The notes: generated from the sequence alone by a model not told the origin. A DNA stretch of 29,196 nucleotides from Lwoffella lincolnii (GCF_002014765.1 NZ_MUYT01000007.1:1-29196), one strand, 5' to 3'; positions 1 through 9,015 are shown, counted from the stretch's first letter. A program made the numbers and translations.

Positions 1-36
1 CCCCTTCAATAGAAGGGGGGTGTTTTTTTGTTTTTT
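1..36 (+). terminator. Intrinsic terminator of the gene left of the window
   Basis: Bases 1-7 (CCCCTTC) pair with 12-18 (GAAGGGG) around an AATA loop, followed by a long T-rich tract to base 36. Two more G at 19-20 suggest the stem continues beyond the left edge. It ends a plus-strand transcript entering from the left and lies just before ubiC. Confidence 0.85.
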
Positions 37-81
37 ATGTTGTTTCTTTATCTTTTAAAGTTTGGTTGTTATTATAAGTAT

Positions 82-576
82 ATGTCATATTATCATCAGT
101 CTTTGCCAGTTAATTTGTTGCCTTATCTTTATGCTAAAGGTTCATTAACTGTTTTGCTTGAGCAGGTGGCTAATCAGCCGTTAAGGGTTGATAGGGTGTT
201 TGAAGGCTTTGAACCTTTAAGTTTAATTCAAAAACGACAACTAGGATTTGTTGAGTCTGGTTTGCTAAGTCGCCCTATGATGGCTTGGAATAGACTGGTT
301 TGGCTTTATGGTGATGATGATGAACCTTGGGTATCTGCACAAAGTGTTTTTCCTTTAATTGGCTTGCAGGGTGATGCCAAGCGTTTAAAGCATCTAAAAA
401 ATACGCCAATTGGTTATGTGTTGTTTAAACGCCAGACTGCTTTACCTAATTCTCGTGTGATAATGAATACCCAACAAGGATGGCAAAGACAGACAAGTTA
501 TGATTGGTATGGCAGGCCTTTATTGATAACAGAGACTTTTTTACCAGTTTTTCAAAAACGTCTGTTGGCAAGATAA
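82..576 (+). CDS. ubiC: Chorismate--pyruvate lyase (UbiC)
   Basis: UbiC removes pyruvate from chorismate to give 4-hydroxybenzoate, the first committed step of ubiquinone synthesis, in the cytosol. From the ATG at 82 the product is 164 residues, the usual family size. The segment NRLVWLYGDDDEPWVSA carries the expected active-site Arg (R71). TPIGYVLF matches the conserved T-P-L-G-x-x-L-F segment. The C-terminal GRPLLITETFLP holds the catalytic Glu (E151). The frame is open back to a TTG at 28 and an ATG at 37, but these lie in the T-tract of the upstream terminator, so 82 is preferred although its ribosome-binding site is weak. A 10-bp tandem repeat begins at the stop codon. Confidence 0.88.
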   Translation: MSYYHQSLPVNLLPYLYAKGSLTVLLEQVANQPLRVDRVFEGFEPLSLIQKRQLGFVESGLLSRPMMAWNRLVWLYGDDDEPWVSAQSVFPLIGLQGDAKRLKHLKNTPIGYVLFKRQTALPNSRVIMNTQQGWQRQTSYDWYGRPLLITETFLPVFQKRLLAR

Positions 577-594
577 AGCAGTCGAAAGCAGTCG
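575..594. repeat. 10-bp perfect tandem repeat at the ubiC stop
   Basis: AAAGCAGTCG occurs twice in direct succession (575-584 and 585-594). The first copy overlaps the last two bases of the ubiC stop codon (574-576), and a T6 run follows. It is one of many short tandem duplications at 3' ends in this window. Confidence 0.85.
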
Positions 595-676
595 TTTTTT
601 GCTTGTTATTCGTGATACACTTAAATGCGAACGCTTCCCCACAATTTATCTCCCTTATTCATAAAAGGACATAAAA

Positions 677-1933
677 ATGTATAATAATGTGAGTATTCAA
701 GATTTTGACCCTGTTCTTGCTGAGGCAATGGGACAAGAAAGTCAACGTCAAGAAGAGCATATTGAGCTGATTGCATCAGAAAACTATTGTTCGCAAATGG
801 TCATGCAGGCTCAAGGCAGTGATTTGACCAATAAATATGCTGAGGGTTATCCTGGTAAGCGTTATTATGGTGGTTGTGAGTATGTTGATGTGGTTGAGCA
901 ACTTGCCATTGAACGCGCTAAAGAGCTTTTTGGGGCTGAGTATGTTAATGTGCAGCCACATTCTGGCTCACAAGCCAACTCAGCGGTATTTTTGGCGTTG
1001 TTAGATGCCAATGATACGGTGCTTGGTATGAGTTTAGATGCAGGTGGTCATTTGACTCACGGTGCTCGTGTGAATTTTTCTGGCATCAATTATCATGCTG
1101 TGCAATATGGGTTAGATGAAAAAACTGGTTTGATTGATTATGAGCAAGTTGAACGTCTTGCTAAAGAACATCAGCCTAAGATGATTATTGCTGGCTTTTC
1201 TGCTTATTCGCAAATCATTGATTGGCAACGTTTCCGTGAAATTGCCGACAGTGTTGGGGCATATTTGTTTGTGGACATGGCACATGTGGCGGGTTTGATT
1301 GCTGCTGGCATTTATCCAAGCCCTGTGCCATTTGCTGATGTGGTGAGTACGACGACTCACAAAACTTTGCGAGGCCCCCGTTCTGGTTTGATACTTTCTC
1401 GTGATGACAAACTTGCCAAAAAATTAAATTCTGCGGTGTTTCCTGGCAATCAAGGTGGTCCATTGATGCACGTGATTGCAGCTAAGGCGGTCTGTTTTAA
1501 AGAAGCTTTGCAAGATGACTTTAAGGCTTATCAGCGTCAAGTGGTGCAAAATGCCAAGGCGATGGCATCTGTTATTCAAGAGCGTGGTTATGACATTATC
1601 TCGGGTGGCACAGAAAATCATCTGATGCTTATTAGTTTGGTTAGGCAAGGCTTAACAGGTAAAGAAGCAGATAAATGGCTGGGTGATGCGTTTATTACTG
1701 TCAATAAAAATGCCGTACCTAATGACCCACAGTCGCCGTTTGTAACCTCAGGCATTCGCATTGGTACGCCAGCGGTAACCACTCGTGGCTTTAAAGAAGC
1801 GGAAGTGACTGAGTTGGCGGCTTGGATTTGTGATGTTTTAGACAGCAAGGGCGATAAAGCAGTGATTGACACAATTCGTGAAAAGGTCAAAGTATTGTGT
1901 GCTAAGTTCCCTGTTTATGCCAAAAATCAATAA
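677..1933 (+). CDS. glyA: Serine hydroxymethyltransferase (GlyA)
   Basis: A PLP enzyme that converts serine and tetrahydrofolate to glycine and 5,10-methylene-tetrahydrofolate, the main one-carbon source for purines, thymidylate and methionine. The 418 residues match the normal bacterial length. Family landmarks are IELIASENY near the N-terminus, NKYAEGYPGKRYYGG, QPHSGSQAN, FVDMAHVAGLIA, and the PLP-lysine segment TTTHKTLRGPRSG with K229, the same number as in E. coli. The C-terminal SGIRIGTPAVTTRGF is also conserved. A ribosome-binding site (AAAAGGAC, 664-671) fixes the ATG at 677. The ABC exporter starts 16 bp after the stop, so the two may be co-transcribed. Confidence 0.98.
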   Translation: MYNNVSIQDFDPVLAEAMGQESQRQEEHIELIASENYCSQMVMQAQGSDLTNKYAEGYPGKRYYGGCEYVDVVEQLAIERAKELFGAEYVNVQPHSGSQANSAVFLALLDANDTVLGMSLDAGGHLTHGARVNFSGINYHAVQYGLDEKTGLIDYEQVERLAKEHQPKMIIAGFSAYSQIIDWQRFREIADSVGAYLFVDMAHVAGLIAAGIYPSPVPFADVVSTTTHKTLRGPRSGLILSRDDKLAKKLNSAVFPGNQGGPLMHVIAAKAVCFKEALQDDFKAYQRQVVQNAKAMASVIQERGYDIISGGTENHLMLISLVRQGLTGKEADKWLGDAFITVNKNAVPNDPQSPFVTSGIRIGTPAVTTRGFKEAEVTELAAWICDVLDSKGDKAVIDTIREKVKVLCAKFPVYAKNQ

Positions 1934-1949
1934 GCATTGATTTTAATTT

Positions 1950-3842
1950 ATGAACGCTCTTTTTCATTTTTTTGAAACTCGCTTACCACCTTATCCAGAC
2001 AATGACATTCCTTTGCCAATAGATGGATTGGCAAAGTTTTTATGGGCATGTACCCATGGATTAAGGGGTTGGTTATTGCTGTTTATGGTATTTACCGCTG
2101 GCGTTGGGGTGTATGAGGCGTTGCTGTTTGCCTGGGTAGGCAATCTGGTAGATTGGCTGGGTGAGTATTCGCCAAGTGAGCTGTGGCAAGCCAAAGGAGA
2201 CATGCTGACACTGATGGCAGTGGTGTTATTGATAAGTCCTGTGTGGATATGGCTGAATTCTTTGGTGCATTTTCAGGTGTTGCAGGGGGTATTCCCCATG
2301 CAAATGCGATGGCGATTTCATCGGCACATGCTGGGTCAGTCCATGCAATTTTATCAAGATGAGTTCTCTGGAAGAGTGTCTGCTAAAGTCATGCAAACCG
2401 CTTTGGCCGTGCGTGATACCATCATGACCGTGGGGGACATGCTGATGTATGTCAGTGTGTATTTTTTAACCACTGGGGTGATATTGTTTCGTTTGGATAA
2501 ATGGTTGCTTGTGCCGTTTATGCTATGGATTGTGATGTTTTCTTTGTCTCTGTGGTTTTTCATTCCCCGTTTAAAACTGGCCGCCAGTCGTCAAGCTGAT
2601 GCTCGTGCGTTGATGACAGGTCGCATCACCGATGCTTATGCCAATATTGCCACGGTTAAGTTATTTAGCCATTCACGCCGTGAGCTTACATACGCCAAAG
2701 ATGCCATGCGTCAATTTTTGCTGACGGTACATGGGCAGATGCGATGGGTTACTTGGTTGGAAGTGATTAACCATCTTACCAGCGTGGTATTGATAGGCAG
2801 TACAGCAGTGATTGGCATTTATCTGTGGCAAGACAGTCTGATAACAGTGGGGGCAATTGCCGCAGCAACAGCGATGGCATTGCGGTTAAATGGCTTGACC
2901 CATTGGATTATGTGGCAGACAGCAACGTTGTTTGAAAACATTGGTACTGTGCAAGATGGCATCAGCACTTTATCCACACCACATGCCATTATTGACCAGC
3001 CCAACGCCCAAGAATTAAAGGTGAATCAGGGTGAGATTGTGTTTCATGATGTTAAGTTTACTTATGATGGCATCAAGATGGAGAACAGTCATCTAAAAGA
3101 CAATCAGGCTAAACATGACCATTTATTAAATGAGTTTAATCTGCACATTCAAGCAGGTGAAAAAGTAGGGCTAGTCGGTCGCAGTGGGGCAGGAAAATCA
3201 ACCTTGGTGAACTTACTGTTACGCTTTTATGATGTGGATTCTGGGGCGATTTTAATTGACCAGCAAAATATTGCTCAGATGAGCCAAGAAAGTTTACGCC
3301 AACAAATCGGTATGGTAACCCAAGACACATCTTTGCTACATCGTACTGTGCGAGAGAATATTGCTTACGGTCGTCCCACTGCCAGCGATGATGACATTAT
3401 CAACGCTGCCAAACAAGCTCATGCGTGGGAGTTTATTCAACAGTTATCCGATGCCAAAGGCAACACAGGCTTAGACACGCAAGTGGGTGAGCGTGGTGTT
3501 AAACTCTCTGGTGGGCAACGTCAACGCATTGCCATTGCTCGTGTCATGCTCAAAAACGCTCCGATTTTGCTTCTTGATGAGGCAACATCAGCACTTGATA
3601 GTGAAGTGGAACACGCCATTACTGATAGCTTAAATGACATGATGTCAGGTAAGACAGTGATTGCCATTGCTCACCGATTATCAACGATTGCATCAATGGA
3701 TAGACTGGTGGTGATGGATAAAGGGCAAATTGTAGAGCAGGGTAGCCATGTGGAACTGTTGGCTAAAAATGGGGTGTATGCACGACTGTGGGCAAGACAA
3801 AGTGGCGGATTTTTGGGAGAAGAGGTGGCAGAAGACGAGTAA
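1950..3842 (+). CDS. ABC exporter, fused membrane and ATPase domains
   Basis: A half-size ABC exporter of the MsbA/MDR type that would act as a homodimer in the inner membrane; its substrate cannot be told from sequence. The first ~330 residues hold about six hydrophobic spans. The nucleotide-binding domain follows from about residue 365, with Walker A GRSGAGKST (410-418), signature LSGGQRQRIAIARV (from 519), Walker B ending in DEATSALD (D543) and a switch histidine in IAHRLST. All catalytic motifs are intact. It begins 16 bp after glyA with no clear Shine-Dalgarno, which could mean translational coupling. The stop lies 3 bp from the convergent gene's stop. Multidrug or lipid export are guesses only. 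Confidence 0.92.
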   Translation: MNALFHFFETRLPPYPDNDIPLPIDGLAKFLWACTHGLRGWLLLFMVFTAGVGVYEALLFAWVGNLVDWLGEYSPSELWQAKGDMLTLMAVVLLISPVWIWLNSLVHFQVLQGVFPMQMRWRFHRHMLGQSMQFYQDEFSGRVSAKVMQTALAVRDTIMTVGDMLMYVSVYFLTTGVILFRLDKWLLVPFMLWIVMFSLSLWFFIPRLKLAASRQADARALMTGRITDAYANIATVKLFSHSRRELTYAKDAMRQFLLTVHGQMRWVTWLEVINHLTSVVLIGSTAVIGIYLWQDSLITVGAIAAATAMALRLNGLTHWIMWQTATLFENIGTVQDGISTLSTPHAIIDQPNAQELKVNQGEIVFHDVKFTYDGIKMENSHLKDNQAKHDHLLNEFNLHIQAGEKVGLVGRSGAGKSTLVNLLLRFYDVDSGAILIDQQNIAQMSQESLRQQIGMVTQDTSLLHRTVRENIAYGRPTASDDDIINAAKQAHAWEFIQQLSDAKGNTGLDTQVGERGVKLSGGQRQRIAIARVMLKNAPILLLDEATSALDSEVEHAITDSLNDMMSGKTVIAIAHRLSTIASMDRLVVMDKGQIVEQGSHVELLAKNGVYARLWARQSGGFLGEEVAEDE

Positions 3843-3845
3843 CTG

Positions 3846-4604
3846 TCATAAAGGCAACAGCTCAGCACTGATTGGCAGATGGTCAGATAGATCTGACCAC
3901 GGCTTACCTGTGTGTACCCACGCCCGTTTGACCTTAAGATGACGCACATAAATGCGATCAAGGCTCAGCATGGGCAAAATGGCAGGAAAAGTGGCGAATA
4001 GCTTGCCATGACAGGATAAAAACGCTTCGGTCATGTTGAGCTGATTGCCAAGTTTTTGGCAGGCGTTTTTTTGCCAATCATTAAAATCTCCTGCTAGAAT
4101 TAATGGTTGCGTCGAATCTATCACGTCATTGACGTAGGTGGCGATGGCGTCATACTGGCGTTCTCGTCCACTTTCTAATAAGTTTAAATGGGCGCACAAC
4201 ACCACCACTGGCACTGACCAACCATCGGGCAACACTTCACAATGCAACACACCCCGCTTTTCCAATTGATTGACGGTGATATTGACGTTGTGCTTGGGGT
4301 CTAGGGGGTGGCGACTCAGTACGGCATTGCCATGATGTCCGTGGTTGTATTCACAATTTTTACCGTAGCTTTGTTGATAATCCAAAAATTCACCAAACCA
4401 TTCATGCTGAGACTGCTCTGGAAATTCGTTAAATTTGACCATTCGTTTTAGGTTTTGCCCTTGTACTTCTTGTAGGCATAGAATGTCTGGGGCAAGCTGT
4501 TTTAGGGCATCGGCGATGCCGTCTAATTTGACTTGACGGTTTAAGGCGGACATGCCTTTATGAATGTTATAGCTGGTGAGAATGATGGGGGCAGCAGTTG
4601 ACAT
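3846..4604 (-). CDS. Endonuclease/exonuclease/phosphatase (EEP) family protein
   Basis: A metal-dependent phosphoesterase of the EEP (DNase I/ExoIII-like) fold; the substrate is unknown. From the ATG at 4604 it is 252 residues. Motifs in order: SYNIHKG (N13), LQEV (metal-binding E46), HGNAVLSR, CAHLNL, GDFND (D173, N175), SLDRIYV (D216) and the terminal SDHLPI (D241, H242). Every catalytic position of the superfamily is present. The frame stays open 35 codons further upstream to a TTG at 4709, but that extension lacks family features. No signal peptide is evident. It is convergent with the ABC exporter and divergent from slam, so it probably has its own promoter. Confidence 0.87.
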   Translation of the reverse strand: MSTAAPIILTSYNIHKGMSALNRQVKLDGIADALKQLAPDILCLQEVQGQNLKRMVKFNEFPEQSQHEWFGEFLDYQQSYGKNCEYNHGHHGNAVLSRHPLDPKHNVNITVNQLEKRGVLHCEVLPDGWSVPVVVLCAHLNLLESGRERQYDAIATYVNDVIDSTQPLILAGDFNDWQKNACQKLGNQLNMTEAFLSCHGKLFATFPAILPMLSLDRIYVRHLKVKRAWVHTGKPWSDLSDHLPISAELLPL

Positions 4605-4928
4605 GTGATATGTTTTAATTTGCCAATGACAATCTTGCTTGTAGATACTTAGAATCAAGTGGCGTAAATACAGGTGAATTTGGCTTATCATCTTTGAGTT
4701 TAGGTTCAAACTTCACGTAATGTCTCATTTTGAAAATGATGACGGTAAAGTGTGATAAAACCATTTTAGAAGTGGCTAGCATACCATGTTTTGATTAAAT
4801 GGTGTGTAATTTCTATGATTTATCTTATGTTTTGCTTTGAGTATGAGTTAATGATAATCATTCACATTTTTATGTTTAAATCGCATAAAAAATGGTAAAA
4901 TATGCTCGCTTTTTTGATAGGAGCTGTC
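4605..4928. other. Divergent promoter region between the EEP gene and slam
   Basis: A gap of 324 bp if the EEP gene starts at 4604. It is AT-rich, with a Fur-like box at 4847-4865, AT-rich -10-like stretches near 4871 and 4894, and the slam ribosome-binding site AGGAG at 4919-4923. I see no other gene or RNA in it. Confidence 0.6.
4847..4865. promoter_or_regulatory. Fur box upstream of slam
   Basis: The 13-bp palindrome AATGATAATCATT (4850-4862) is identical to the centre of the 19-bp Fur consensus, and by eye 16 of 19 positions agree overall. It lies about 65 bp before the slam start at a likely promoter position. This implies repression when iron is plentiful, fitting the transferrin-receptor genes downstream. 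Confidence 0.8.
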
Positions 4929-6440
4929 ATGACAATCACGCCTGTTTATACCACATTCACCCCCAGCAAAACACCCATAAAAATTTTTATGGCTGGCTTG
5001 ACTTTTCTAATCGCTCATATCAGCCATGCCGATGATGGTCGCACCGACAATCAAGAGCCAATCAATCAAGAAATAACCGCCCTTGAACCCATCATTAACC
5101 ATGCTCAGCCTGAACTATTGCCCCATGGTATATTAACACCAACAACAGAACCAACACTGGCACAAACGCCAAATCCTGACGAAGATACGCTCATCGCCGA
5201 TGAGGCGTTACTGCTTGATAACCCCGATTTGCTCAATCACGCCCTAAATTCTGCTGTCATGACCAATCATATGGCAGGGGTTCACGCATTATTGCCCATT
5301 TATCAAAAACTGCCCAAAGACCATCAAAATGGCATTTTACTTGGGTATGCCAATGCACTGGCTGCCTTGGACAAAGGCAACGCCAAGCCTGCCATTCATG
5401 AACTGCGTCGCATCATCGCCATCATGCCTGAATATAATGTGGTGCGTTTTCATCTGGCAAGGGCATTATTTATGGACAAACAAAACGAAGCCGCCCTTGA
5501 CCAGTTTAATAAATTACATGCTGACAACTTACCAGATGATGTGCGACAGGTTGTTGGGCAGTACAGACAAGCGTTAAAACAACGAGATTCATGGACATGG
5601 CAAGCAGGGATGAATCTGGCCAAAGAAGACAACATTAATCAGGTGCCCAAAAAAACCACGCAAGGTCAATGGACTTTTGACAAACCCATTGACGCCATCA
5701 CTCTAAGCTATCAACTAGGGGCGGATAAAAAGTGGTCTTTGCCCAAAGGGGCATATGTGGGAGCAAACGCCCAAATCCATGGCAAACATCATCAAAATCA
5801 CAAAAAATACAACGACCATTGGGGCAGACTGGGGGCAAATTTGGGCTTTGCTGATGCCAAAAAAGACCTTGGCATTGAGGCCTATGGTGAAAAAAGATTT
5901 TATGGGCATGAGCGTTATACCGACACCATAGGCATACGCATGTCAGCTGATTATAGAATCAACCCAAAATTTCAAAGCCTAAACGCCATAGACATATCAC
6001 GCCTAACCAACCATCGGACGCCTAGGGCTGACAGTAACAACACTTTATACAGCACATCATTGGTTTATTACCCAAATGCCACACGCTATTATCTTTTGGG
6101 GGCAGACTTTTATGATGAAAAAGTGCCACAAGACCCATCTGACAGCTATGAGCGCCGTGGCATACGCACAGCGTGGGGGCAAGAATGGGCGGGCGGTCTT
6201 TCAAGCCGTGCCCAAATCAGCATCAACAAACGCCATTACCAAGGGGCAAACTTAACCAGCGGCGGACAAATTCGCCATGATAAACAGATGCAAGCGTCTT
6301 TATCATTTTGGCACAGAGACATTCACAAATGGGGCATCACGCCACGGCTGACCATCAGCACAAACATCAATAAAAGCAATGACATTAAGGCAAATTACCA
6401 TAAAAATCAAATGTTTGTTGAGTTTAGTCGCATTTTTTGA
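4929..6440 (+). CDS. slam1: Surface lipoprotein assembly modulator (Slam), outer-membrane translocon for TbpB
   Basis: Slam proteins move surface lipoproteins such as TbpB across the outer membrane. The ATG at 4929 is chosen because AGGAG sits 5 nt upstream; it gives 503 residues with a signal peptide (hydrophobic core about 18-30, likely cleavage after SHA). A helical TPR-like domain follows (about residues 80-210), including ALAALDKGNAKPAIHEL and FHLARALFMDKQNEAALDQF. From about WTWQAGMNLAKEDNIN the sequence is a 14-strand-type (DUF560) beta-barrel ending in a terminal Phe (FVEFSRIF). In M. catarrhalis the equivalent gene was first called orf3. It lies directly before tbpB, its expected client, and behind a Fur box. 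Confidence 0.9.
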   Translation: MTITPVYTTFTPSKTPIKIFMAGLTFLIAHISHADDGRTDNQEPINQEITALEPIINHAQPELLPHGILTPTTEPTLAQTPNPDEDTLIADEALLLDNPDLLNHALNSAVMTNHMAGVHALLPIYQKLPKDHQNGILLGYANALAALDKGNAKPAIHELRRIIAIMPEYNVVRFHLARALFMDKQNEAALDQFNKLHADNLPDDVRQVVGQYRQALKQRDSWTWQAGMNLAKEDNINQVPKKTTQGQWTFDKPIDAITLSYQLGADKKWSLPKGAYVGANAQIHGKHHQNHKKYNDHWGRLGANLGFADAKKDLGIEAYGEKRFYGHERYTDTIGIRMSADYRINPKFQSLNAIDISRLTNHRTPRADSNNTLYSTSLVYYPNATRYYLLGADFYDEKVPQDPSDSYERRGIRTAWGQEWAGGLSSRAQISINKRHYQGANLTSGGQIRHDKQMQASLSFWHRDIHKWGITPRLTISTNINKSNDIKANYHKNQMFVEFSRIF

Positions 6441-6446
6441 TGGGAT

Positions 6447-6470
6447 AAGCACGCCCTGCTTTTGTTTTTT
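6447..6470 (+). terminator. Possible weak terminator after slam
   Basis: AAGCA (6447-6451) pairs with TGCTT (6457-6461) around CGCCC, followed by TTTGTTTTTT. The stem is only 5 bp, so termination may be partial. It starts 7 nt after the slam stop, which would separate slam from tbpB transcription or lower read-through. Confidence 0.5.
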
Positions 6471-6498
6471 ATAAAAAAAATGTACCATCATAGACAAT

Positions 6499-6520
6499 AT
6501 CAAGAAAAAATCAAGAAAAA
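6499..6520. repeat. 11-bp tandem repeat upstream of tbpB
   Basis: ATCAAGAAAAA occurs at 6499-6509 and again at 6510-6520, followed by a partial third copy. It is A-rich and lies just upstream of the likely tbpB promoter, so a copy-number change could alter promoter strength. Confidence 0.7.
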
Positions 6521-6529
6521 AATCAAAAA

Positions 6530-6549
6530 TATAATAGATAATTGTTATT
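6530..6549. promoter_or_regulatory. Probable tbpB promoter with Fur-like element
   Basis: A consensus -10 hexamer TATAAT lies at 6530-6535. It abuts GATAATTGTTATT (6537-6549), which by eye keeps 10 of 12 bases of the Fur core GATAAT-n-ATTATC. Iron repression of tbpB is expected, but this site is weaker than the one before slam. The leader to the tbpB ATG would be about 170 nt. Confidence 0.42.
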
Positions 6550-6715
6550 GTTTATGTTATTATTTATCAATGTAAATTTGCCGTATTTTGTCCATCACAA
6601 ACGCACTTATCATAACTGCTCAAACAAATACGCCAAATGCACATTATCGGCATGCCAAAACAGGCATCAACAGACTTGTTTAGATAATACCATCAACCCA
6701 TCAGAGGATTATTTT

Positions 6716-8842
6716 ATGAAGCACATTCCTTTAACCACACTGTGTGTGGCAATCTCTGCCGTCTTATTAACCGCTTGTGGTGGCAGTGGTGGTTCAAATC
6801 CACCTGCTCCTACACCCATTCCAAATGCAGGCAATGCAGGTAATACTGGCGGTACAGGAAATACAGGCGGTACTGGCAATACTGATAATGCAGCCAATGC
6901 TGGCAGTACTGGCGGTGCAAACTCTGGTACAGGCAGTGCCAACACACCAGAACCAAAATATCAAGATGTGCCAACAACGCCCAATAACAAAGAACAAGTT
7001 TCATCCATTCAAGAACCTGCCATGGGTTTTGGCATGGCTTTGAGTAAAATCAACCTATACGACCGACAAGACACGCCATTAGATGAAAAAAATATCATTA
7101 CCTTGGACGGTAAAAAACAAGTTGCAAAAGGTGAAAAATCACCATTGCCATTTTCGTTAGATGTAGAAAATAAATTACTTGATGGCTATATGGCAAAAAT
7201 GGATCAAGCGGATAAAAATGCCATTGGTGAAAAAATTAAGAGAGACAATAAACAAATCTCCGATGCAGAACTTGCCAAAAAAATCAAAGAAGATGTGCGT
7301 AAAAGCCCTTATTTTCAGCAAGTATTATCATCAATGCAAGCGAAAACTTCCCATTCAAATGACCAAACAACCAAAGCAACCACACGAGATTTACAATATG
7401 TTGATTACGGTTACTACTTGGTAAATGATGGCAACTATCTAACCGTCAGAAAAACAGATGATCCAAAACTTTGGAATTCAGGCCCTGTGGGCGGTGTGTT
7501 TTATAATGGCACAACGACCGCCAAAGAGTTGCCCACACAAGATAAGGTCAAATACAAAGGACATTGGGACTTCATGACTGATGTTGCCAACAAAAAAAAC
7601 CGATTTAGCGAAGTGCAAGAAACCTATCAAGCAGGTTGGTGGTATGGGGCATCTTCAAAAGATGAATACAAGCGCTTATTAACCCAAGAAGGCTCTGCCC
7701 CTGATGGTCATAGCGGTGAATATGGTCATAGCAGTGAGTTTACGGTAGATTTTAGTAAAAAGAGCCTAACAGGTGAGCTGTTTAGTAACCTACAAGACAG
7801 CCATAAGAGCGAGGTTAAGAAAACCAAACGCTACGATATTCAGGCTAATATCCACGGCAACCGCTTCCGTGGCAGTGCCACCGCAATCAATAAAGATGAT
7901 GCAAGCAAAAGCAAACACCCCTTTACCAGCGATGCTACAAACAAGCTAGAAGGTGGTTTTTATGGACCAAAAGGCGAGGAGCTGGCAGGTAAATTCTTAA
8001 CCGATGACAACAAACTCTTTGGTGTCTTTGGTGCTAAACAAGAGGGTAATGTAGAAAAAACCGAAGCCATCTTAGATGCTTATGCACTTGGGACATTTAA
8101 CAAAAATAAAGCAACCACATTCACCCCATTTACCGAAAAACAACTGGATAACTTTGGCAATGCCAAAAAGTTGGTCTTGGGTTCTACCGTCATTGATTTG
8201 GTATCTACCGATGCCACCAAAAATGAATTCACCAAAGACAAGCCAGAGTCTGCCACAAACAAAGCGGGCGAGACTTTGATGGTGAATGATAAAGTTAGTG
8301 TCAAAACCTATGGCAAAAACTTTGAATACCTAAAATTTGGTGAGCTCAGTGTCGGCACAAGCAACAGTGTCTTTTTGCAAGGTGAACGCACCGCTACCAC
8401 AGGCGAGAAAGCCGTACCAACCACAGGCAAAGCCAAATATTTGGGGAACTGGGTAGGATACATCACAGGAGCGGACTCATCAAAAGGCTTTAATGATGCC
8501 AAAGATGTTGCTGATTTTGACATTGACTTTGCAAGCAAAACAGTTAATGGCAAACTTATCACCAAAGACCGCAAAGACCCTGTATTTAACATCACAGGTC
8601 AAATCGCAGGCAATGGCTGGACAGGCAAAGCCAGCACCGCCGAAGCGAACGCAGGGGGCTATAAGATAGATTCTAGCAGTACAGGCAAATCCATCGTCAT
8701 CAAAGATGCCGAGGTTACTGGGGGCTTTTATGGTCCAAATGCAACCGAGATGGGTGGGTCATTTGCACACAAAAACAGCGGTGATGACGGTAAAGTCTCT
8801 GTGGTTTTTGGCACAAAAAAACAACAAGAAGTTAAGCAGTAA
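6716..8842 (+). CDS. tbpB: Transferrin-binding protein B (surface lipoprotein)
   Basis: TbpB captures iron-loaded host transferrin at the cell surface and hands it to TbpA. The ATG at 6716 follows AGAGGA (6703-6708) and begins a lipoprotein signal with lipobox LTAC (C21), giving 708 residues. A flexible Gly/Asn/Thr-rich anchor linker (about residues 22-75) follows. The two-lobe architecture shows in the duplicated barrel motif GGFYGPKGEELAGKF (from residue 413) and GGFYGPNATEMGGSF (from residue 669). From memory the sequence is close to M. catarrhalis TbpB throughout. The frame is open back to 6542, but that part lacks a start signal. The Slam gene upstream is its likely exporter, and TbpA is encoded downstream. 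Confidence 0.96.
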   Translation: MKHIPLTTLCVAISAVLLTACGGSGGSNPPAPTPIPNAGNAGNTGGTGNTGGTGNTDNAANAGSTGGANSGTGSANTPEPKYQDVPTTPNNKEQVSSIQEPAMGFGMALSKINLYDRQDTPLDEKNIITLDGKKQVAKGEKSPLPFSLDVENKLLDGYMAKMDQADKNAIGEKIKRDNKQISDAELAKKIKEDVRKSPYFQQVLSSMQAKTSHSNDQTTKATTRDLQYVDYGYYLVNDGNYLTVRKTDDPKLWNSGPVGGVFYNGTTTAKELPTQDKVKYKGHWDFMTDVANKKNRFSEVQETYQAGWWYGASSKDEYKRLLTQEGSAPDGHSGEYGHSSEFTVDFSKKSLTGELFSNLQDSHKSEVKKTKRYDIQANIHGNRFRGSATAINKDDASKSKHPFTSDATNKLEGGFYGPKGEELAGKFLTDDNKLFGVFGAKQEGNVEKTEAILDAYALGTFNKNKATTFTPFTEKQLDNFGNAKKLVLGSTVIDLVSTDATKNEFTKDKPESATNKAGETLMVNDKVSVKTYGKNFEYLKFGELSVGTSNSVFLQGERTATTGEKAVPTTGKAKYLGNWVGYITGADSSKGFNDAKDVADFDIDFASKTVNGKLITKDRKDPVFNITGQIAGNGWTGKASTAEANAGGYKIDSSSTGKSIVIKDAEVTGGFYGPNATEMGGSFAHKNSGDDGKVSVVFGTKKQQEVKQ

Positions 8843-8917
8843 TTTAAACACAATGTTTGTTTGGCTGATGGGGTGGATACTTAATCAAACATGAATGATT
8901 AAGATGATTGACCACTG

Positions 8918-8963
8918 AAAAAATCAAACTAGCCAAGTCGGTCTACGATGCAGGCTAGTTTGA
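8918..8963 (-). terminator. 11-bp perfect inverted repeat, terminator-like on the minus strand
   Basis: TCAAACTAGCC (8924-8934) and GGCTAGTTTGA (8953-8963) form a perfect 11-bp stem with an 18-nt loop. On the minus strand the stem is followed by a T6 run (bases 8923-8918), the shape of an intrinsic terminator. No intact minus-strand gene precedes it, so it may be a relic of the mobile element nearby or block antisense transcription. Confidence 0.55.
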
Positions 8964-8966
8964 GCT

Positions 8967-9015
8967 TAAACGATAACTGACCCATCAATGCAATGTGGGT
9001 TTGGGTTGTCGTTTA
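8967..9015. repeat. Interrupted inverted repeat beside the tnpB remnant
   Basis: TAAACGATAAC (8967-8977) pairs with GTTGTCGTTTA (9005-9015) with a single T-G wobble. Inside it ACCCA (8980-8984) pairs with TGGGT (8996-9000). It could be a subterminal hairpin of an IS200/IS605-type element or an unrelated structured element. Confidence 0.5.

Noticed and set aside
6542..6715. Upstream extension of the tbpB frame to a TTG at 6542
   Set aside because: It overlaps the promoter-like region, has no ribosome-binding site, and would bury the lipoprotein signal peptide; the ATG at 6716 has a good site and a proper lipobox.
6709..7043. Several overlapping frames in the Gly/Asn/Thr linker of tbpB
   Set aside because: Low-complexity codon repeats open other frames by chance; the tbpB reading frame is clear.
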